A stretch of 64,000 bases of DNA from Corynebacterium callunae DSM 20147 (GTDB taxonomy: Bacteria; Actinomycetota; Actinomycetes; Mycobacteriales; Mycobacteriaceae). Within the stretch, counting starts at the first letter, position 1, and each line of letters opens with the position of its first letter. The stretch spans positions 2,480,001-2,544,000 of the forward strand of contig NC_020506.1 in assembly GCF_000344785.1 (NCBI RefSeq), written 5' to 3'. Shown one piece after another: positions 43,290 through 53,027 of this stretch. Made by a program: the position numbers and the translations under genes. Under the pieces are notes generated by a model. That model was not told where the DNA came from. It saw only the letters and a program-made list of their open reading frames with translations, and did not search any database.

Positions 43290-44657
43290 ATGTCTCGCAC
43301 TTTGCGCGTCGCAGTTGTAGGCGCAGGCCCCGCTGGAATTTATGCATCTGACCTCCTGATGAAGTCTGACCAGGATGTTCAGATCGATCTTTTTGAGCGT
43401 ATGCCCGCACCTTTCGGCCTGATCCGTTATGGCGTCGCACCTGATCACCCACGCATCAAGGGCATTGTTAAGTCCTTGCACAATGTCTTGGACAAGGAAC
43501 AACTGCGTTTCTTGGGCAATGTGGAGATCGGCAAAGATGTCACCGTTGAAGAACTCCGCGAATTCTACGATGCAATTGTGTTCTCCACCGGCGCAACCGG
43601 CGACCAAGATCTCCGTGTTCCTGGCTCTGACCTCGAGGGTTCCTTCGGTGCTGGTGAATTTGTGGGCTTCTATGACGGCAACCCAAACTTTGAGCGCAGC
43701 TGGGATCTCTCCGCTGAAAAGGTAGCCGTCATTGGTGTTGGTAACGTTGCTTTGGACGTTGCCCGCATCTTGGCAAAAACTGGTGATGAGCTGCTGGTTA
43801 CTGAAATCCCAGACAATGTCTACCAGAGCCTGTCTCAGAACAAGGCTAAGGAAGTTCACGTCTTTGGTCGTCGTGGCCCAGCCCAAGCCAAGTTCACCCC
43901 GCTGGAACTGAAGGAACTTGATCACTCCCCAACTATTGAAGTTGTGGTCAACCCTGAAGATATTGATTATGACGCTGCTTCTGAGACCGCACGCCGCGAG
44001 TCCAAGTCCCAGGATCTGGTCTGCCAGACCCTCGAGCAGTACGCGATGCGCGATCCTAAGGGCGCTCCTCACAAGCTTTTCATTCACTTCTTCGAGTCCC
44101 CAGTAGAGATCCTCGGCGAAGATGGCAAGGTTGTAGGAATCAAGACCGAGCGCACCCAGCTTGATGGCAATGGTGGCGTTACCGGCACCGGCGAATTCAC
44201 CACCTGGGATGTCCAGGCTGTGTACCGTGCAGTGGGCTACCGCTCCGATGCTGTTAGCGATGTTCCTTTTGATGAGCAGCGCGCAGTTATTCCAAACGAT
44301 GGCGGCCACGTCATTGATCCCGCAACCGGCGAGGCAATCACCGGCCTCTACGCCACCGGCTGGATTAAGCGCGGTCCAATTGGCCTGATCGGCAATACCA
44401 AGTCCGACGCCAAGGAAACCACCGAGATGCTGCTTGCCGATTACGCTAACGGCGCCTTGCCTGCACCTGCTAAGCCTGAGACCGAAGCAGTCCTAAACTT
44501 CTTGGACGGCCGCGACATCGCCTACACCACCTGGGATGGCTGGCACTTGCTTGATGCTGCAGAGCGTGCACTCGGCGAACCTGAAGGCCGCGAGCGCAAG
44601 AAGATCGTGGAATGGGATGAGATGGTTCACCACGCTCGTTCCACCCAGAACTCCTAG
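43290..44657 (+). CDS. fprA: Ferredoxin/adrenodoxin-type NADP+ reductase FprA (455 aa)
   Basis: A FAD flavoprotein passing electrons between NADPH and ferredoxins. The FAD Rossmann motif is VAVVGAGPAGIYASDLL. PAPFGLIRYGVAPDHPRIK is diagnostic of the adrenodoxin-reductase group. The NADP-binding motif is VAVIGVGNVALDVARIL, and GWIKRGPIGLIGNTKSDA lies near the end. Full length. ATG at 43290 has AAGGAAA upstream. It is monocistronic, with a strong terminator after it. Confidence 0.94.
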   Translation: MSRTLRVAVVGAGPAGIYASDLLMKSDQDVQIDLFERMPAPFGLIRYGVAPDHPRIKGIVKSLHNVLDKEQLRFLGNVEIGKDVTVEELREFYDAIVFSTGATGDQDLRVPGSDLEGSFGAGEFVGFYDGNPNFERSWDLSAEKVAVIGVGNVALDVARILAKTGDELLVTEIPDNVYQSLSQNKAKEVHVFGRRGPAQAKFTPLELKELDHSPTIEVVVNPEDIDYDAASETARRESKSQDLVCQTLEQYAMRDPKGAPHKLFIHFFESPVEILGEDGKVVGIKTERTQLDGNGGVTGTGEFTTWDVQAVYRAVGYRSDAVSDVPFDEQRAVIPNDGGHVIDPATGEAITGLYATGWIKRGPIGLIGNTKSDAKETTEMLLADYANGALPAPAKPETEAVLNFLDGRDIAYTTWDGWHLLDAAERALGEPEGRERKKIVEWDEMVHHARSTQNS

Positions 44658-44671
44658 TAAAACCGCTGCTT

Positions 44672-44709
44672 AAAGGCACTGCTATCAGCTGATAGGCAGT
44701 GCCTTTTGG
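44672..44709 (+). terminator. Terminator of fprA
   Basis: AAAGGCACTGC and GCAGTGCCTTT (44672-44682, 44696-44706) form the stem, with an inner TATCAGCTGATA, ending in TTTT. Confidence 0.9.
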
Positions 44710-44786
44710 CATGTTAGTAGTGAATATTCGGTGAAAGATAGCTCATTCAGTGGGGCTTTTGGTATGTGGCAGGCTAATCTTTTCTC

Positions 44787-45335
44787 ATGACCCGTTACTT
44801 CGCTGTTTCTAACCTTCTAGAACTCAGTTCCTTAGAGGTACACAAGCTGTACAAGCTTCGTGTTGATATTTTCGTACACGAACAAGCCACCCCGTATGCA
44901 GAAATCGATGATATCGATGCCGCCCCCACCACCAACCACATCCTCGCTTGGCAGCGCCACGAGACTCTCCCTTCCACCCTCGAAGGTTGTGCGCGCCTGG
45001 TCCCCACCACCGTCACCGAACTCTCCGCCTACACCGGGGTAAAGATTGAGCTTGACGACGCCGCCCCGCTCTCACAGCTCGGCCGCCCAGCGGTAGCCAA
45101 GGCCGAACGTGGCACCGGCCTTTCCACCGAACTTATGCACAACGCCCTACGCCTGGCATATGAGCAATACCCCGAGCGTGATGTAGTGCTTAACGCACAG
45201 CTTCCCCTCGTAGACTTTTATAAGGAATTTGGATTCGAAGCCTGTGGCCCAGAGTTCTCCGATACCGGAGTTGCCCACCTCCCCATGGTCCTCGACGCTG
45301 AAAAGCTCGATAAATTCGCTGATCTTAAGAATTAA
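44787..45335 (+). CDS. ElaA-type GNAT acetyltransferase (182 aa)
   Basis: The N-terminal LYKLRVDIFVHEQATPYAEID is the ElaA-family pattern (LR..VFV.EQ..pY.E.D). The acetyl-CoA loop region is GRPAVAKAERGTGLSTELMHNAL. NAQLPLVDFYKEFGFEACG is the typical C-terminal strand-helix. Substrate unknown. TAATCT lies exactly at -12 to -7 of the ATG, indicating a leaderless mRNA. A bidirectional terminator follows. Confidence 0.85.
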   Translation: MTRYFAVSNLLELSSLEVHKLYKLRVDIFVHEQATPYAEIDDIDAAPTTNHILAWQRHETLPSTLEGCARLVPTTVTELSAYTGVKIELDDAAPLSQLGRPAVAKAERGTGLSTELMHNALRLAYEQYPERDVVLNAQLPLVDFYKEFGFEACGPEFSDTGVAHLPMVLDAEKLDKFADLKN

Positions 45336-45350
45336 ACTGCTCTAATCGCC

Positions 45351-45384
45351 AAAAGGTGGGTCCCCTCTTAGGGGACCCACCTTT
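45351..45384. terminator. Bidirectional terminator between the ElaA gene and purT
   Basis: GGTGGGTCCCC (45355-45365) pairs with GGGGACCCACC (45371-45381). It is flanked by AAAA on the left and TTT on the right, so it can stop transcription from both convergent genes. Confidence 0.88.
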
Positions 45385-45415
45385 AAGCATTGGGGCGTCG
45401 AAAAGCGCCTTAAAG

Positions 45416-46630
45416 TTACTCCGCGGGGTGGACCTTAATGGCCGCCGCAGCCAAGGTGGCGCGGTCCCGAGCAGCAGAAACGTTCTCTGCAGTGGAGAAA
45501 ACCACGCCCATGCGACGCTTGGTGAAGGCCTCAGGCTTGGCAAAAATACGCACATCAGTCTCAGCAACTGCAAGTGCCTCGGCCAGGCCGGAGTAGCTCA
45601 CGCCGACTGCGTCAACGCCACCATAAACCACTGCCGAAGCACCTGGGGATACCAAAGTGACATCCACTGGCAGACCCAAAATCGCCTTTGCATGCAGCTC
45701 AAACTCAGAAAAACGCTGGGTTCCCAGAGTCACCAAACCGGTATCATGCGGGCGTGGGGATACTTCAGAGAAATAAACATCATCGCCAGAAACAAATAGC
45801 TCCACGCCAAATACGCCACGGCCACCGAGTGCATTGGTTACGCGGGCTGCCACTGAGCGCGCATTTTCCAGGGCGCGAGGAGTCATAGCCATAGGCTGCC
45901 AAGATTCCACATAATCGCCATCTTCCTGACGGTGACCGATAGGCTCACAGAACCAGGTGGCATCTTTGCCGGTGGTGGGATCAATGGAACGCACGGTGAG
46001 CAGGGTGATCTCATAATCAAACTCCACAAACTGTTCCACGATAACGCGGGCATTGCTCACGCGCGCACCGCTCATGGCATAATCCCATGCTTTGTGCAGA
46101 TCTTCCGGGGATTTCAGCACAGACTGGCCCTTGCCGGAAGAGCTCATGACTGGTTTGACCACATTGGGGTATCCCAGTTTGGTGGCTGCAGCCTCAAATT
46201 CTTCAAAGGTGGAGCAGAATTCATAATTTGAGGTGGGCAGGCCCAGTTCCTCTGCAGCTAGGCGACGAATACCCTCGCGGTTCATGGTGAGCTTGGTGGC
46301 GCGCGCGGTAGGAACTACGGTTGCCAGTCCTTCTTCCTCAATCTTGAGCAGCTCATCAGTGGCCAATGCCTCAATCTCAGGAATGACAAAATCTGGCTTA
46401 ACTTCAGTGACCAGGCGGCGGATTTCTGCCGGATCGCTCATGTTGATTACATAAGCAAAGTGAGCAACCTGGTGTGCTGGTGCATGTTCATAACGGTCAA
46501 CGGCGTGGACTTCAACACCCAGGCGCTGGAAAGCGATGGCAACTTCTTTGCCCAGCTCACCAGAGCCGAGCAACATCACTTTGGTGGCATTGGGGCTAAG
46601 CGCGGTGCCGATTTTCTCCGGAACATACAT
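45416..46630 (-). CDS. purT: Formate-dependent phosphoribosylglycinamide formyltransferase PurT (404 aa)
   Basis: ATP-grasp enzyme of purine synthesis that uses formate and ATP to formylate GAR. The N-terminal [22 protein letters not shown], the [17 protein letters not shown] block, the ATP-grasp core [16 protein letters not shown] and [17 protein letters not shown] with metal ligands are present. Length is normal. ATG at 46630 has GGGAG upstream. It is a single-gene unit downstream of purA in the same direction but separated by purA's terminator. Confidence 0.94.
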   Translation of the reverse strand: MYVPEKIGTALSPNATKVMLLGSGELGKEVAIAFQRLGVEVHAVDRYEHAPAHQVAHFAYVINMSDPAEIRRLVTEVKPDFVIPEIEALATDELLKIEEEGLATVVPTARATKLTMNREGIRRLAAEELGLPTSNYEFCSTFEEFEAAATKLGYPNVVKPVMSSSGKGQSVLKSPEDLHKAWDYAMSGARVSNARVIVEQFVEFDYEITLLTVRSIDPTTGKDATWFCEPIGHRQEDGDYVESWQPMAMTPRALENARSVAARVTNALGGRGVFGVELFVSGDDVYFSEVSPRPHDTGLVTLGTQRFSEFELHAKAILGLPVDVTLVSPGASAVVYGGVDAVGVSYSGLAEALAVAETDVRIFAKPEAFTKRRMGVVFSTAENVSAARDRATLAAAAIKVHPAE

Positions 46631-46757
46631 AAGGTTTCTCCCTCAAATAAAATCAGTTTCTTGGCTAACTCTATCGGAGCTATTCCCGCTGCACTATGAG
46701 TACATCGGCTTTAGCTGGGTGGCCAAGACAGTGTGGGTGGTGTGAGTTTTAGGGTTT

Positions 46758-46802
46758 AAAAAAACAATCCCAGCGCAGTTCTTAAGCGAACGCGCTGGGA
46801 TT
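46758..46802 (-). terminator. Terminator of purA
   Basis: AATCCCAGCGC (46766-46776) pairs with GCGCTGGGATT (46792-46802). On the minus strand the stem is followed by G and seven T residues. It lies 28 bases past the purA stop. Confidence 0.92.
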
Positions 46803-46830
46803 GTCATATGTCATGGCAGTCTAGGTGGAC

Positions 46831-48120
46831 CTAGCTAGCCAATACATCGTGCAAGACGATGGTCTGATCGCGACCTGGTCCCACGCCGATGTAGGAGAAG
46901 CGAGCTCCGGAGAGTTCCTCCAGGCGGCGGACGTAGTCCCGGGCCTTTTGTGGCAACTCTTCGAAGGTCTTGCAGTTGGTGATATCTTCATCCCAAGCAG
47001 GCATGGTCTCAAAGATTGGGACAGCATGGTGGAAATCGGACTGCGTCATTGGCATTTCATCGTGGCGCACGCCATCAACGTCATAAGCCACACAAATTGG
47101 GATTTCACCGATGCCGGTGAGCACATCCAACTTGGTGAGGAAGTAATCGGTAAAGCCATTTACGCGGGAAGCATAACGCGCAATAACGGAGTCGTACCAG
47201 CCACAACGGCGCTTACGGCCGGTGTTAACTCCGACCTCACCGCCGACGGTCTGCAGGTACTCTCCCCACTTATCAAACAGCTCGGTGGGGAATGGGCCGG
47301 CACCAACGCGGGTGGTGTAGGCCTTGATGATGCCCAAAGAGCTGGTGATCTTGGTTGGTCCCACACCGGAGCCCACACAAGCACCACCGGCGGTGGGGTT
47401 GGAGGAGGTCACGAATGGGTAGGTGCCGTGGTCAACGTCAAGCATGGTGGCCTGGCCGCCTTCCATGAGCACGTGCTTGCCCTGGTCTAGTGCTTCATTA
47501 AGCACCAGGGTGGCGTCGATGACCATAGGGCGCAAACGATCTGCGTAGGAGAGGAAGTACTGCACGATTTCCTCAGCGACAACAGCCTTGCGGTTGTACA
47601 TCTTGACCAAGACTTGGTTCTTGACATCAAGTGCAGATTCAATCTTCTGACGCAGGATTGATTCGTCGAAAATGTCCTGCACGCGGATACCTACGCGGGA
47701 AACCTTATCCGCATAGGTAGGTCCGATGCCACGGCCGGTGGTGCCGATGGCACGCTTGCCCAGGAAGCGTTCCTGCACACGGTCCATGATCTGGTGATAA
47801 GGAGCAACAAGATGCGCGTTGGCAGAAATACGCAGGCGGGATGCATCCGCGCCACGTGCTTCTAGGCCATCAATTTCCTCAAAGAGAGCCTCGAGGTTGA
47901 TAACAACACCATTGCCCAGAATTGGGGTAGCGCTGTCTGAGAGGACACCGGCAGGAAGGAGCTTGAGCTCGTACTTCTCACCGCCGACCACAACAGTATG
48001 TCCAGCATTGTTGCCGCCATTGGGCTTAACCACGTAGTCGACGAGTCCGCCGAGAATATCCGTGGCCTTACCCTTGCCTTCATCGCCCCACTGGGCGCCG
48101 ACAATAACGATTGCAGCCAT
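46831..48120 (-). CDS. purA: Adenylosuccinate synthetase (429 aa)
   Basis: Joins IMP and aspartate using GTP, the first step to AMP. The N-terminal signature [39 protein letters not shown] and the GTP-binding region near TKLDVLTG are all intact. Length is normal. No good ribosome site precedes the ATG. The 119-base divergent gap to the next gene holds the palindrome GTGTGCGCACAC. Confidence 0.96.
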   Translation of the reverse strand: MAAIVIVGAQWGDEGKGKATDILGGLVDYVVKPNGGNNAGHTVVVGGEKYELKLLPAGVLSDSATPILGNGVVINLEALFEEIDGLEARGADASRLRISANAHLVAPYHQIMDRVQERFLGKRAIGTTGRGIGPTYADKVSRVGIRVQDIFDESILRQKIESALDVKNQVLVKMYNRKAVVAEEIVQYFLSYADRLRPMVIDATLVLNEALDQGKHVLMEGGQATMLDVDHGTYPFVTSSNPTAGGACVGSGVGPTKITSSLGIIKAYTTRVGAGPFPTELFDKWGEYLQTVGGEVGVNTGRKRRCGWYDSVIARYASRVNGFTDYFLTKLDVLTGIGEIPICVAYDVDGVRHDEMPMTQSDFHHAVPIFETMPAWDEDITNCKTFEELPQKARDYVRRLEELSGARFSYIGVGPGRDQTIVLHDVLAS

Positions 48121-48163
48121 TGATTTACGTCACATCCGATCCGTGAAGTAGGAGTATGCACGC

Positions 48164-48175
48164 GTGTGCGCACAC
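48164..48175. promoter_or_regulatory. 12-base palindrome in the purA divergent promoter region
   Basis: GTGTGCGCACAC is a perfect palindrome 44 bases upstream of the purA ATG and 65 bases upstream of the gene at 48240. It does not match a known corynebacterial site that I recall, and it is too short and GC-centred to be a GlxR site. Confidence 0.35.
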
Positions 48176-48239
48176 AGACGTTATTTCATCTTACTAGCCA
48201 ATGGATAGTTTTTAATCATTGCAATACTAAGCTTGCGGT

Positions 48240-49091
48240 ATGCGTCTTGTGGTCCTGCGTTGTGATGCCCCTTCAATAAGCGATTTTTCCGTCGCTCCAG
48301 TCCCTCCGGAGGTGCATGATCTTCCTACAATTCCCGCCCGGCGCGACCTTCGCGTGATCGATGACGCTGCCTTTGATGTACTCCCCGTAGACCCCACCCC
48401 TTCGCTGGATGACATTGCCAAACAGCCCGATGTGGCACACCTTGGCACCCCGCAATTTGCGCCCCAAAAACCTGAGCGACCTTTGCGCATTGTAGTTATT
48501 GGTTCTGATGCAGCGCTTTCTGCAGTGCTCACCCGCCTGATGCGGGCGGATAATATGTGGGCGGAAATCGGCTTTGTGCCACAGGGGGAGTCCATTGCGG
48601 CCACCAGTTGGGCACTGCCCAGCGATCCGCAGGAAGCCTTGAACTTCGCGCTTACCCAGCCGGTGCGTCCAGTACCGCTGATCCGTGACGATGCTGCGGT
48701 GGCAGTCGCAGGTGCTGCCACCATCACCAACTGGGATAATGCTGAGATCACCGGTGAGATTATCGTGGATGACCACGTGCAGATCCGCCATGAAGCCAGT
48801 GCCAAGATTCCCCGTCGTGGAATTTTCGGAGCCCGCTTGGTGCCCATGCTGGACGCCCCTGGCATCGCCGCTGTCACCATGGACACTCCCCTGCCCGGCG
48901 CAGTGCCCTCCCGTGGCCTTTTTCCGCGTAAATCCGGCACCGTTATTGCCCAAAGCTTATCGACGGGGCGAGCTTTGCAGGCTGGCGGCCTGTCCCTCCG
49001 GGTACAGGTTGACGGCACCTCACGTAAAAGGCCGGTAGAAAGGGTTACTTTCTACCGGCACCTGCGTGATCTTCAAATTGTGCGGCCCTAA
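48240..49091 (+). CDS. Conserved corynebacterial protein of unknown function (283 aa)
   Basis: I do not recognise a named family with certainty. Residues 80-110 (PLRIVVIGSDAALSAVLTRLMRADNMWAEIGFVP) have a Rossmann-like strand-turn-helix. The second half is beta-rich, with DDAAVAVAGAATITNW and GEIIVDDHVQIRHEA. This loosely recalls diacylglycerol-kinase-like lipid kinases, but no GGDGT motif is present, so catalysis by that route is unlikely. No signal peptide or helix. TAAGCT lies at -12 to -7 of the ATG, fitting leaderless transcription. Its last four bases overlap the convergent FUSC gene. Confidence 0.7.
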   Translation: MRLVVLRCDAPSISDFSVAPVPPEVHDLPTIPARRDLRVIDDAAFDVLPVDPTPSLDDIAKQPDVAHLGTPQFAPQKPERPLRIVVIGSDAALSAVLTRLMRADNMWAEIGFVPQGESIAATSWALPSDPQEALNFALTQPVRPVPLIRDDAAVAVAGAATITNWDNAEITGEIIVDDHVQIRHEASAKIPRRGIFGARLVPMLDAPGIAAVTMDTPLPGAVPSRGLFPRKSGTVIAQSLSTGRALQAGGLSLRVQVDGTSRKRPVERVTFYRHLRDLQIVRP

Positions 49092-50263
49092 ACCTCGTCC
49101 TCTTCGTGCCACACCTCTGGTGGGTATGCGGGACTATCAGAGGTAGGCACCAGCACTGCCACTGCGGATTCGCGGGACATGCCGCAGATTTGCAAAAGAT
49201 CCACGATGATCGAGCGTGACTGCGCCAAAATCACCTGGGCGGAAAGTACATTTCCTTCCGCTACTTCTGTTCCCACATGGCTGCCTAGTTGGCGGAGACG
49301 ACGTACAAGTTCTGGGATTTCAATGGCTTCACTGATTTCTTTATGGCGTTCATAGAGATCAGAGAGATGCAGGGAAATATCTGCGATTTCCTCAATGATC
49401 TTAATTTGTTCTTCACTCACGCTATCGCCATCTTCTGTAAGCACCACTGCACGACGGGCCAAGACGCGGGAATTGCGGACCACGTTGTCCACCGGCCCCA
49501 AAATGCGAAATAGCGAACGGATTCTTCCTCTATCACCCCAAAGGAAAGGTGAAATGGTGGTCATTTCCTTGCCTGAGGAGGCAGCTGTGGTCAGCTTATC
49601 CACCGAGGCCTGGGATTTACGCAGGGCATCCAAGGCTTGATTAAGTTTGGCGGTGTCATGGGCACGGAGTGCATCAGCCACATCATCCAACACACTAGAG
49701 GCAATGCCCAACACATTGGATACCTGATGACGGCCAGCATTAAGCGGCGAAGTGGGCAGCAGAGCAATAACCAAAATACCCACTGCGCCACCAATAAAAG
49801 CGTCCACCATGCGGTCGACGCCGCCACCATTACCAGGTGGGAAGATGGTGGCAATGAGGATGCCGCCGATGGCCATTTGGTTGCTTACCAATGGCGCAGG
49901 TGACACAAATGAAGCCACTAACAGGGCTAATCCAACCACTACAAAAATTTGCCAATAGCCGGTGCCAATTTGCATGACCAAGAGATCCCCCAGGCCAACG
50001 CCCAAAGAACAGCCCAGTGTTAACTCAGTGGCTCTCTTGATTCGATCACCACCAGAGAGTCCCAGGATGATCACTGCAGCCATGGGGGCAAAGAATGGTT
50101 CAGTGTGGCGCACCACTTCAACAGCAATTAAATAGGCGACACCAGCGCCAATGGCGGAATGCAAAATAAAGAACAGGCGCGAACGTACCCGCAGCACCCT
50201 ATTACGCAGGGATTTATCTAGCTCAGACAGGCGCGCAACTGTCCCGAGTCTCTTCTTCGGCAT
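49088..50263 (-). CDS. FUSC-family membrane protein, possible aromatic acid exporter (391 aa)
   Basis: About six membrane helices in residues 30-180 (LHSAIGAGVAYLIAVEVV; FFAPMAAVIILGL; FVVVGLALLVASFV; AFIGGAVGILVIALLP). These include the FUSC-type HTEPFFAPMAAVIILGLSGGDRI segment. A ~200-residue helical cytoplasmic domain follows. Members include fusaric-acid and p-hydroxybenzoate exporters. Substrate is not predictable here. ATG at 50263; no partner gene is adjacent. Confidence 0.8.
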   Translation of the reverse strand: MPKKRLGTVARLSELDKSLRNRVLRVRSRLFFILHSAIGAGVAYLIAVEVVRHTEPFFAPMAAVIILGLSGGDRIKRATELTLGCSLGVGLGDLLVMQIGTGYWQIFVVVGLALLVASFVSPAPLVSNQMAIGGILIATIFPPGNGGGVDRMVDAFIGGAVGILVIALLPTSPLNAGRHQVSNVLGIASSVLDDVADALRAHDTAKLNQALDALRKSQASVDKLTTAASSGKEMTTISPFLWGDRGRIRSLFRILGPVDNVVRNSRVLARRAVVLTEDGDSVSEEQIKIIEEIADISLHLSDLYERHKEISEAIEIPELVRRLRQLGSHVGTEVAEGNVLSAQVILAQSRSIIVDLLQICGMSRESAVAVLVPTSDSPAYPPEVWHEEDEV

Positions 50264-50319
50264 TGCCCCAGATTAGCGATTCTTAAAACTCTAAGCATTT
50301 TTACTCCCCCATCACCAAA

Positions 50320-50351
50320 CCCCCGACCAGCTACAAGAGCTGAATCGGGGG
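50320..50351 (-). terminator. Terminator of fda
   Basis: CCCCCGA (50320-50326) with TCGGGGG (50345-50351) and an inner CAGCT/AGCTG form the stem, followed on the minus strand by TTTG. The T run is short. Confidence 0.7.
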
Positions 50352-50390
50352 CTGGAAGTAGCTAGATCCCTAAAATGCTGGGGAAATGAC

Positions 50391-51425
50391 TTACTTAGCG
50401 GTGGTCTTACCCACGGAGTGCAGGTCCTGGCAAGCCTCAAGCACGCGCTCGGACATACCCTGCTCTGCCTTCTTCATGTAAGAACGAGGATCGTAGACCT
50501 TCTTGTTGCCAACTTCGCCGTCAATCTTGAGAACACCGTTGTAGTTCTCAAACATGTGGGAGACGATTGGGCGGGTGAAAGCGTACTGGGTGTCGGTGTC
50601 AACGTTCATCTTGATAACACCATAACGCAGTGCCTCTTCGATCTTTTCCTTCTCGGAGCCTGAGCCACCGTGGAAAACGAAGTCGAATGGCAGAGCCTCA
50701 TCAGAAAGACCAAGCTTCTTGCGAGCAACCTGCTGGCCCTCGAGGAGCACCTCTGGGCGCAGCTTGACGTTGCCTGGCTTGTAAACGCCGTGGACGTTAC
50801 CGAAGGTAGCTGCGAGCAGGTAGCGGCCGTTCTCGCCGGTGCCGATTGCGTCGATGGTCTTCTCAAAGTCCTCAGCGGAGGTGTAAAGGTTTGCACCAGC
50901 CTTAGCTTCAACGCCGTCTTCTTCGCCACCGACAACGCCGATTTCAACCTCAAGGATGATATTGGCGGCCTTAGCCTTAGCCAGCAGCTCCTGAGCGATC
51001 TCAAGGTTCTCAGCGATTGGAACAGCGGAGCCATCCCACATGTGGGACTGGAATAGTGGAAGCTCGCCGCGGTTTACGCGCTCCTGGGAGATAGCAATCA
51101 GTGGGCGAACGTACTCGTCCAGAACTTCCTTCTGGCAGTGGTCGGTGTGCAGGGCAACGTTGATGCCGTAGCTCTTGGCAGCCTCGTGTGCGAATGCTGC
51201 AAGAGCGACTGCGCCCTTGACCTTGTCTTTAACCGCTAGGCCGGAACCGAACTCAGCACCACCGGTGGAGAACTGGATAATTCCGTCGGATTCAGCCTCT
51301 GCGAAGCCCTTAAGAGCTGCGTTGATGGTTTCCGAAGAGGTGCAGTTGATGGCTGGGAAGGCGAAGCCGCCTTCCTTAGCGCGATCGAGCATCTCGTTGT
51401 AGACCTCGGGAGTTGCGATAGGCAT
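50391..51425 (-). CDS. fda: Class II fructose-bisphosphate aldolase (344 aa)
   Basis: Zinc-dependent aldolase of glycolysis and gluconeogenesis. The metal-binding NVALHTDHCQKEVLDEYV, EVEIGVVGGEEDGVEA and FGNVHGVYKPGN are intact. The substrate-phosphate loop is FVFHGGSGSEKEKIEEAL. Length is normal. ATG at 51425 has GGAGGAG upstream. The 258 bases to the next gene upstream hold its promoter, but I could not assign hexamers with confidence. Confidence 0.96.
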   Translation of the reverse strand: MPIATPEVYNEMLDRAKEGGFAFPAINCTSSETINAALKGFAEAESDGIIQFSTGGAEFGSGLAVKDKVKGAVALAAFAHEAAKSYGINVALHTDHCQKEVLDEYVRPLIAISQERVNRGELPLFQSHMWDGSAVPIAENLEIAQELLAKAKAANIILEVEIGVVGGEEDGVEAKAGANLYTSAEDFEKTIDAIGTGENGRYLLAATFGNVHGVYKPGNVKLRPEVLLEGQQVARKKLGLSDEALPFDFVFHGGSGSEKEKIEEALRYGVIKMNVDTDTQYAFTRPIVSHMFENYNGVLKIDGEVGNKKVYDPRSYMKKAEQGMSERVLEACQDLHSVGKTTAK

Positions 51426-51683
51426 AGAGTGTCTCCTCCAAAAGGTGACTGTTGCTGAACAATATGTTTATGAGAACTGCTTTTGGAAAAGTTTCCAGGC
51501 GCAGAACGTGCGAGCCACATAGTCCACATGATGATGTCCGATCATTTCCGATCAGACAGGGCCTGTGGTCTTAATGACTGCCTAACGTCAATTATGCCTG
51601 CATCACTCGCATTTTGCCCTGTGATCTTTCACGAGACTGCAGAATCTTTTAAAACCCCAGGTCAATGCCCCACACCAATGGGG

Positions 51684-52901
51684 TTAGAGGCCTCTTCCAG
51701 TGAATTCACCCTCATTACCCTCGAGTTTTTCCACCACTCGTGCTGCCGCTTCCATAAGCATCCAACCGGACAATTGCACGGAAAGGTCCCGTTCATCCAC
51801 CCGAACCACGCTGACCAGGTCACTCAGGCCAGAGGAACTAAGACCAAAGTTTTGCGGCAAACGGGCATCGGTAGTCCAGTCGGTGGCAAAAACGGGCAGA
51901 CCATCAACTTCAAGACGGTGGTTCCAGACACTTTCGGCAGATTCAAGGACCATGCGTGCAGCTAGCTTTTTGGTTTCGCGGTTGCTGGGGGAATCATCCG
52001 GCAAACGCACGGCTATATCGGCTAGGTAGCGCACCAAAATGCCCTTAAACAGTCCGCCGTCTCCATCGCCGGTATTCCAGTCAATAACCCCAGCAGAATT
52101 TGTCATTTTGCGAGAGACCGCATTAACCAAAGCATGGATATGCGCATAATACTGAAGCGCATCTTCCAATTTGTCAGCTTCACTCCAGTGCTCCACGGTG
52201 GTTCCGCTAACACCGGCACGTTCCTGCAGCTTGAGGCCAATTTCCAAACATGCGCCCAGGGCCACACCTTGGCAATATGGGTGAATATTGCTGACTAATT
52301 CCGGGCCGTGCATACGCATGCGCAGACCATCCATGACCAAGCCGTCACCATCAATGAGGGTGTCGAAGATCCAGTCAGTAATTTGGCGGGCTTCTTTTAA
52401 GCGCCCGGTACGCGCCATCATGATGGCTGCGGGACCATTGGAGGGCACGTTATAGAAGGTTTCTCCAGAACGCCATGGCAATACCCCGGTAAGGGAATCA
52501 ATGCCGGCGACAATATCGGTTTCCAAAGGCGCAAGAGACTTTGGTGCACGAACTTTGCGCACTTTCCCTGCGCGTCCTAAAGCAAGTGCTAACCAGGCTT
52601 TATCGTCATAATAACGATTGGTGGTCAGCTTTTTAACGTTGCGCACGGAAATACCACGCATAGTGTCACGAATGCGATCACGGCGGGCTTTAGTGGTGCG
52701 GCGGCGGGCTGCATCAACTAAACAATCTAGATAATGCGCCTGCCACCAGTAATGCCAGTGGATAAAGAGTTTTTCTTTGGCGTTTGCCGGCCATGCCACA
52801 TGCCCGAGGTTGGTTCGGGGCAGACCCCAAACCCGAGCAGCATGGCGCTCGTTAATGGCGGATTCCGCCAAATCAGCTCTATTAACCCATTTGTGTATCA
52901 C
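51684..52901 (-). CDS. Glycoside hydrolase family 76-like protein (about 405 aa)
   Basis: An (alpha/alpha)6-type protein. The double-Asp segment is NRYYDDKAWLALALGR, matching the catalytic YYDD of GH76 alpha-1,6-mannanases. GETFYNVPSNGPAAIMMARTG and VIDWNTGDGDGG follow the family's order. No signal peptide is visible, so it would act in the cytoplasm, which is unusual for a mannanase. A role on mannosylated cell-envelope precursors is conceivable. The start is uncertain: GTG at 52901 is chosen, while TTG/GTG at 52964/52961 lies very close to a TATACT hexamer (52971-52966) and may precede the mRNA start. Confidence 0.7.
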   Translation of the reverse strand: MIHKWVNRADLAESAINERHAARVWGLPRTNLGHVAWPANAKEKLFIHWHYWWQAHYLDCLVDAARRRTTKARRDRIRDTMRGISVRNVKKLTTNRYYDDKAWLALALGRAGKVRKVRAPKSLAPLETDIVAGIDSLTGVLPWRSGETFYNVPSNGPAAIMMARTGRLKEARQITDWIFDTLIDGDGLVMDGLRMRMHGPELVSNIHPYCQGVALGACLEIGLKLQERAGVSGTTVEHWSEADKLEDALQYYAHIHALVNAVSRKMTNSAGVIDWNTGDGDGGLFKGILVRYLADIAVRLPDDSPSNRETKKLAARMVLESAESVWNHRLEVDGLPVFATDWTTDARLPQNFGLSSSGLSDLVSVVRVDERDLSVQLSGWMLMEAAARVVEKLEGNEGEFTGRGL

Positions 52902-53027
52902 TGAAAGTTTCTTCGCTCCGATGCAGTCTCGCTGGGGTGATCTGGAGATCAAACTAGACACCAAAAGTATAACGAAAGACTAACAATGCGGAAGCGGAAA
53001 CTATCCCTAAAATCTACCCCCTCTTAG

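Noticed and set aside
43227..44309. A 360-codon minus-strand frame opposite fprA
   Set aside because: fprA is unambiguous on the plus strand. Long antisense frames arise from its codon bias, and the translated product has no recognisable features.
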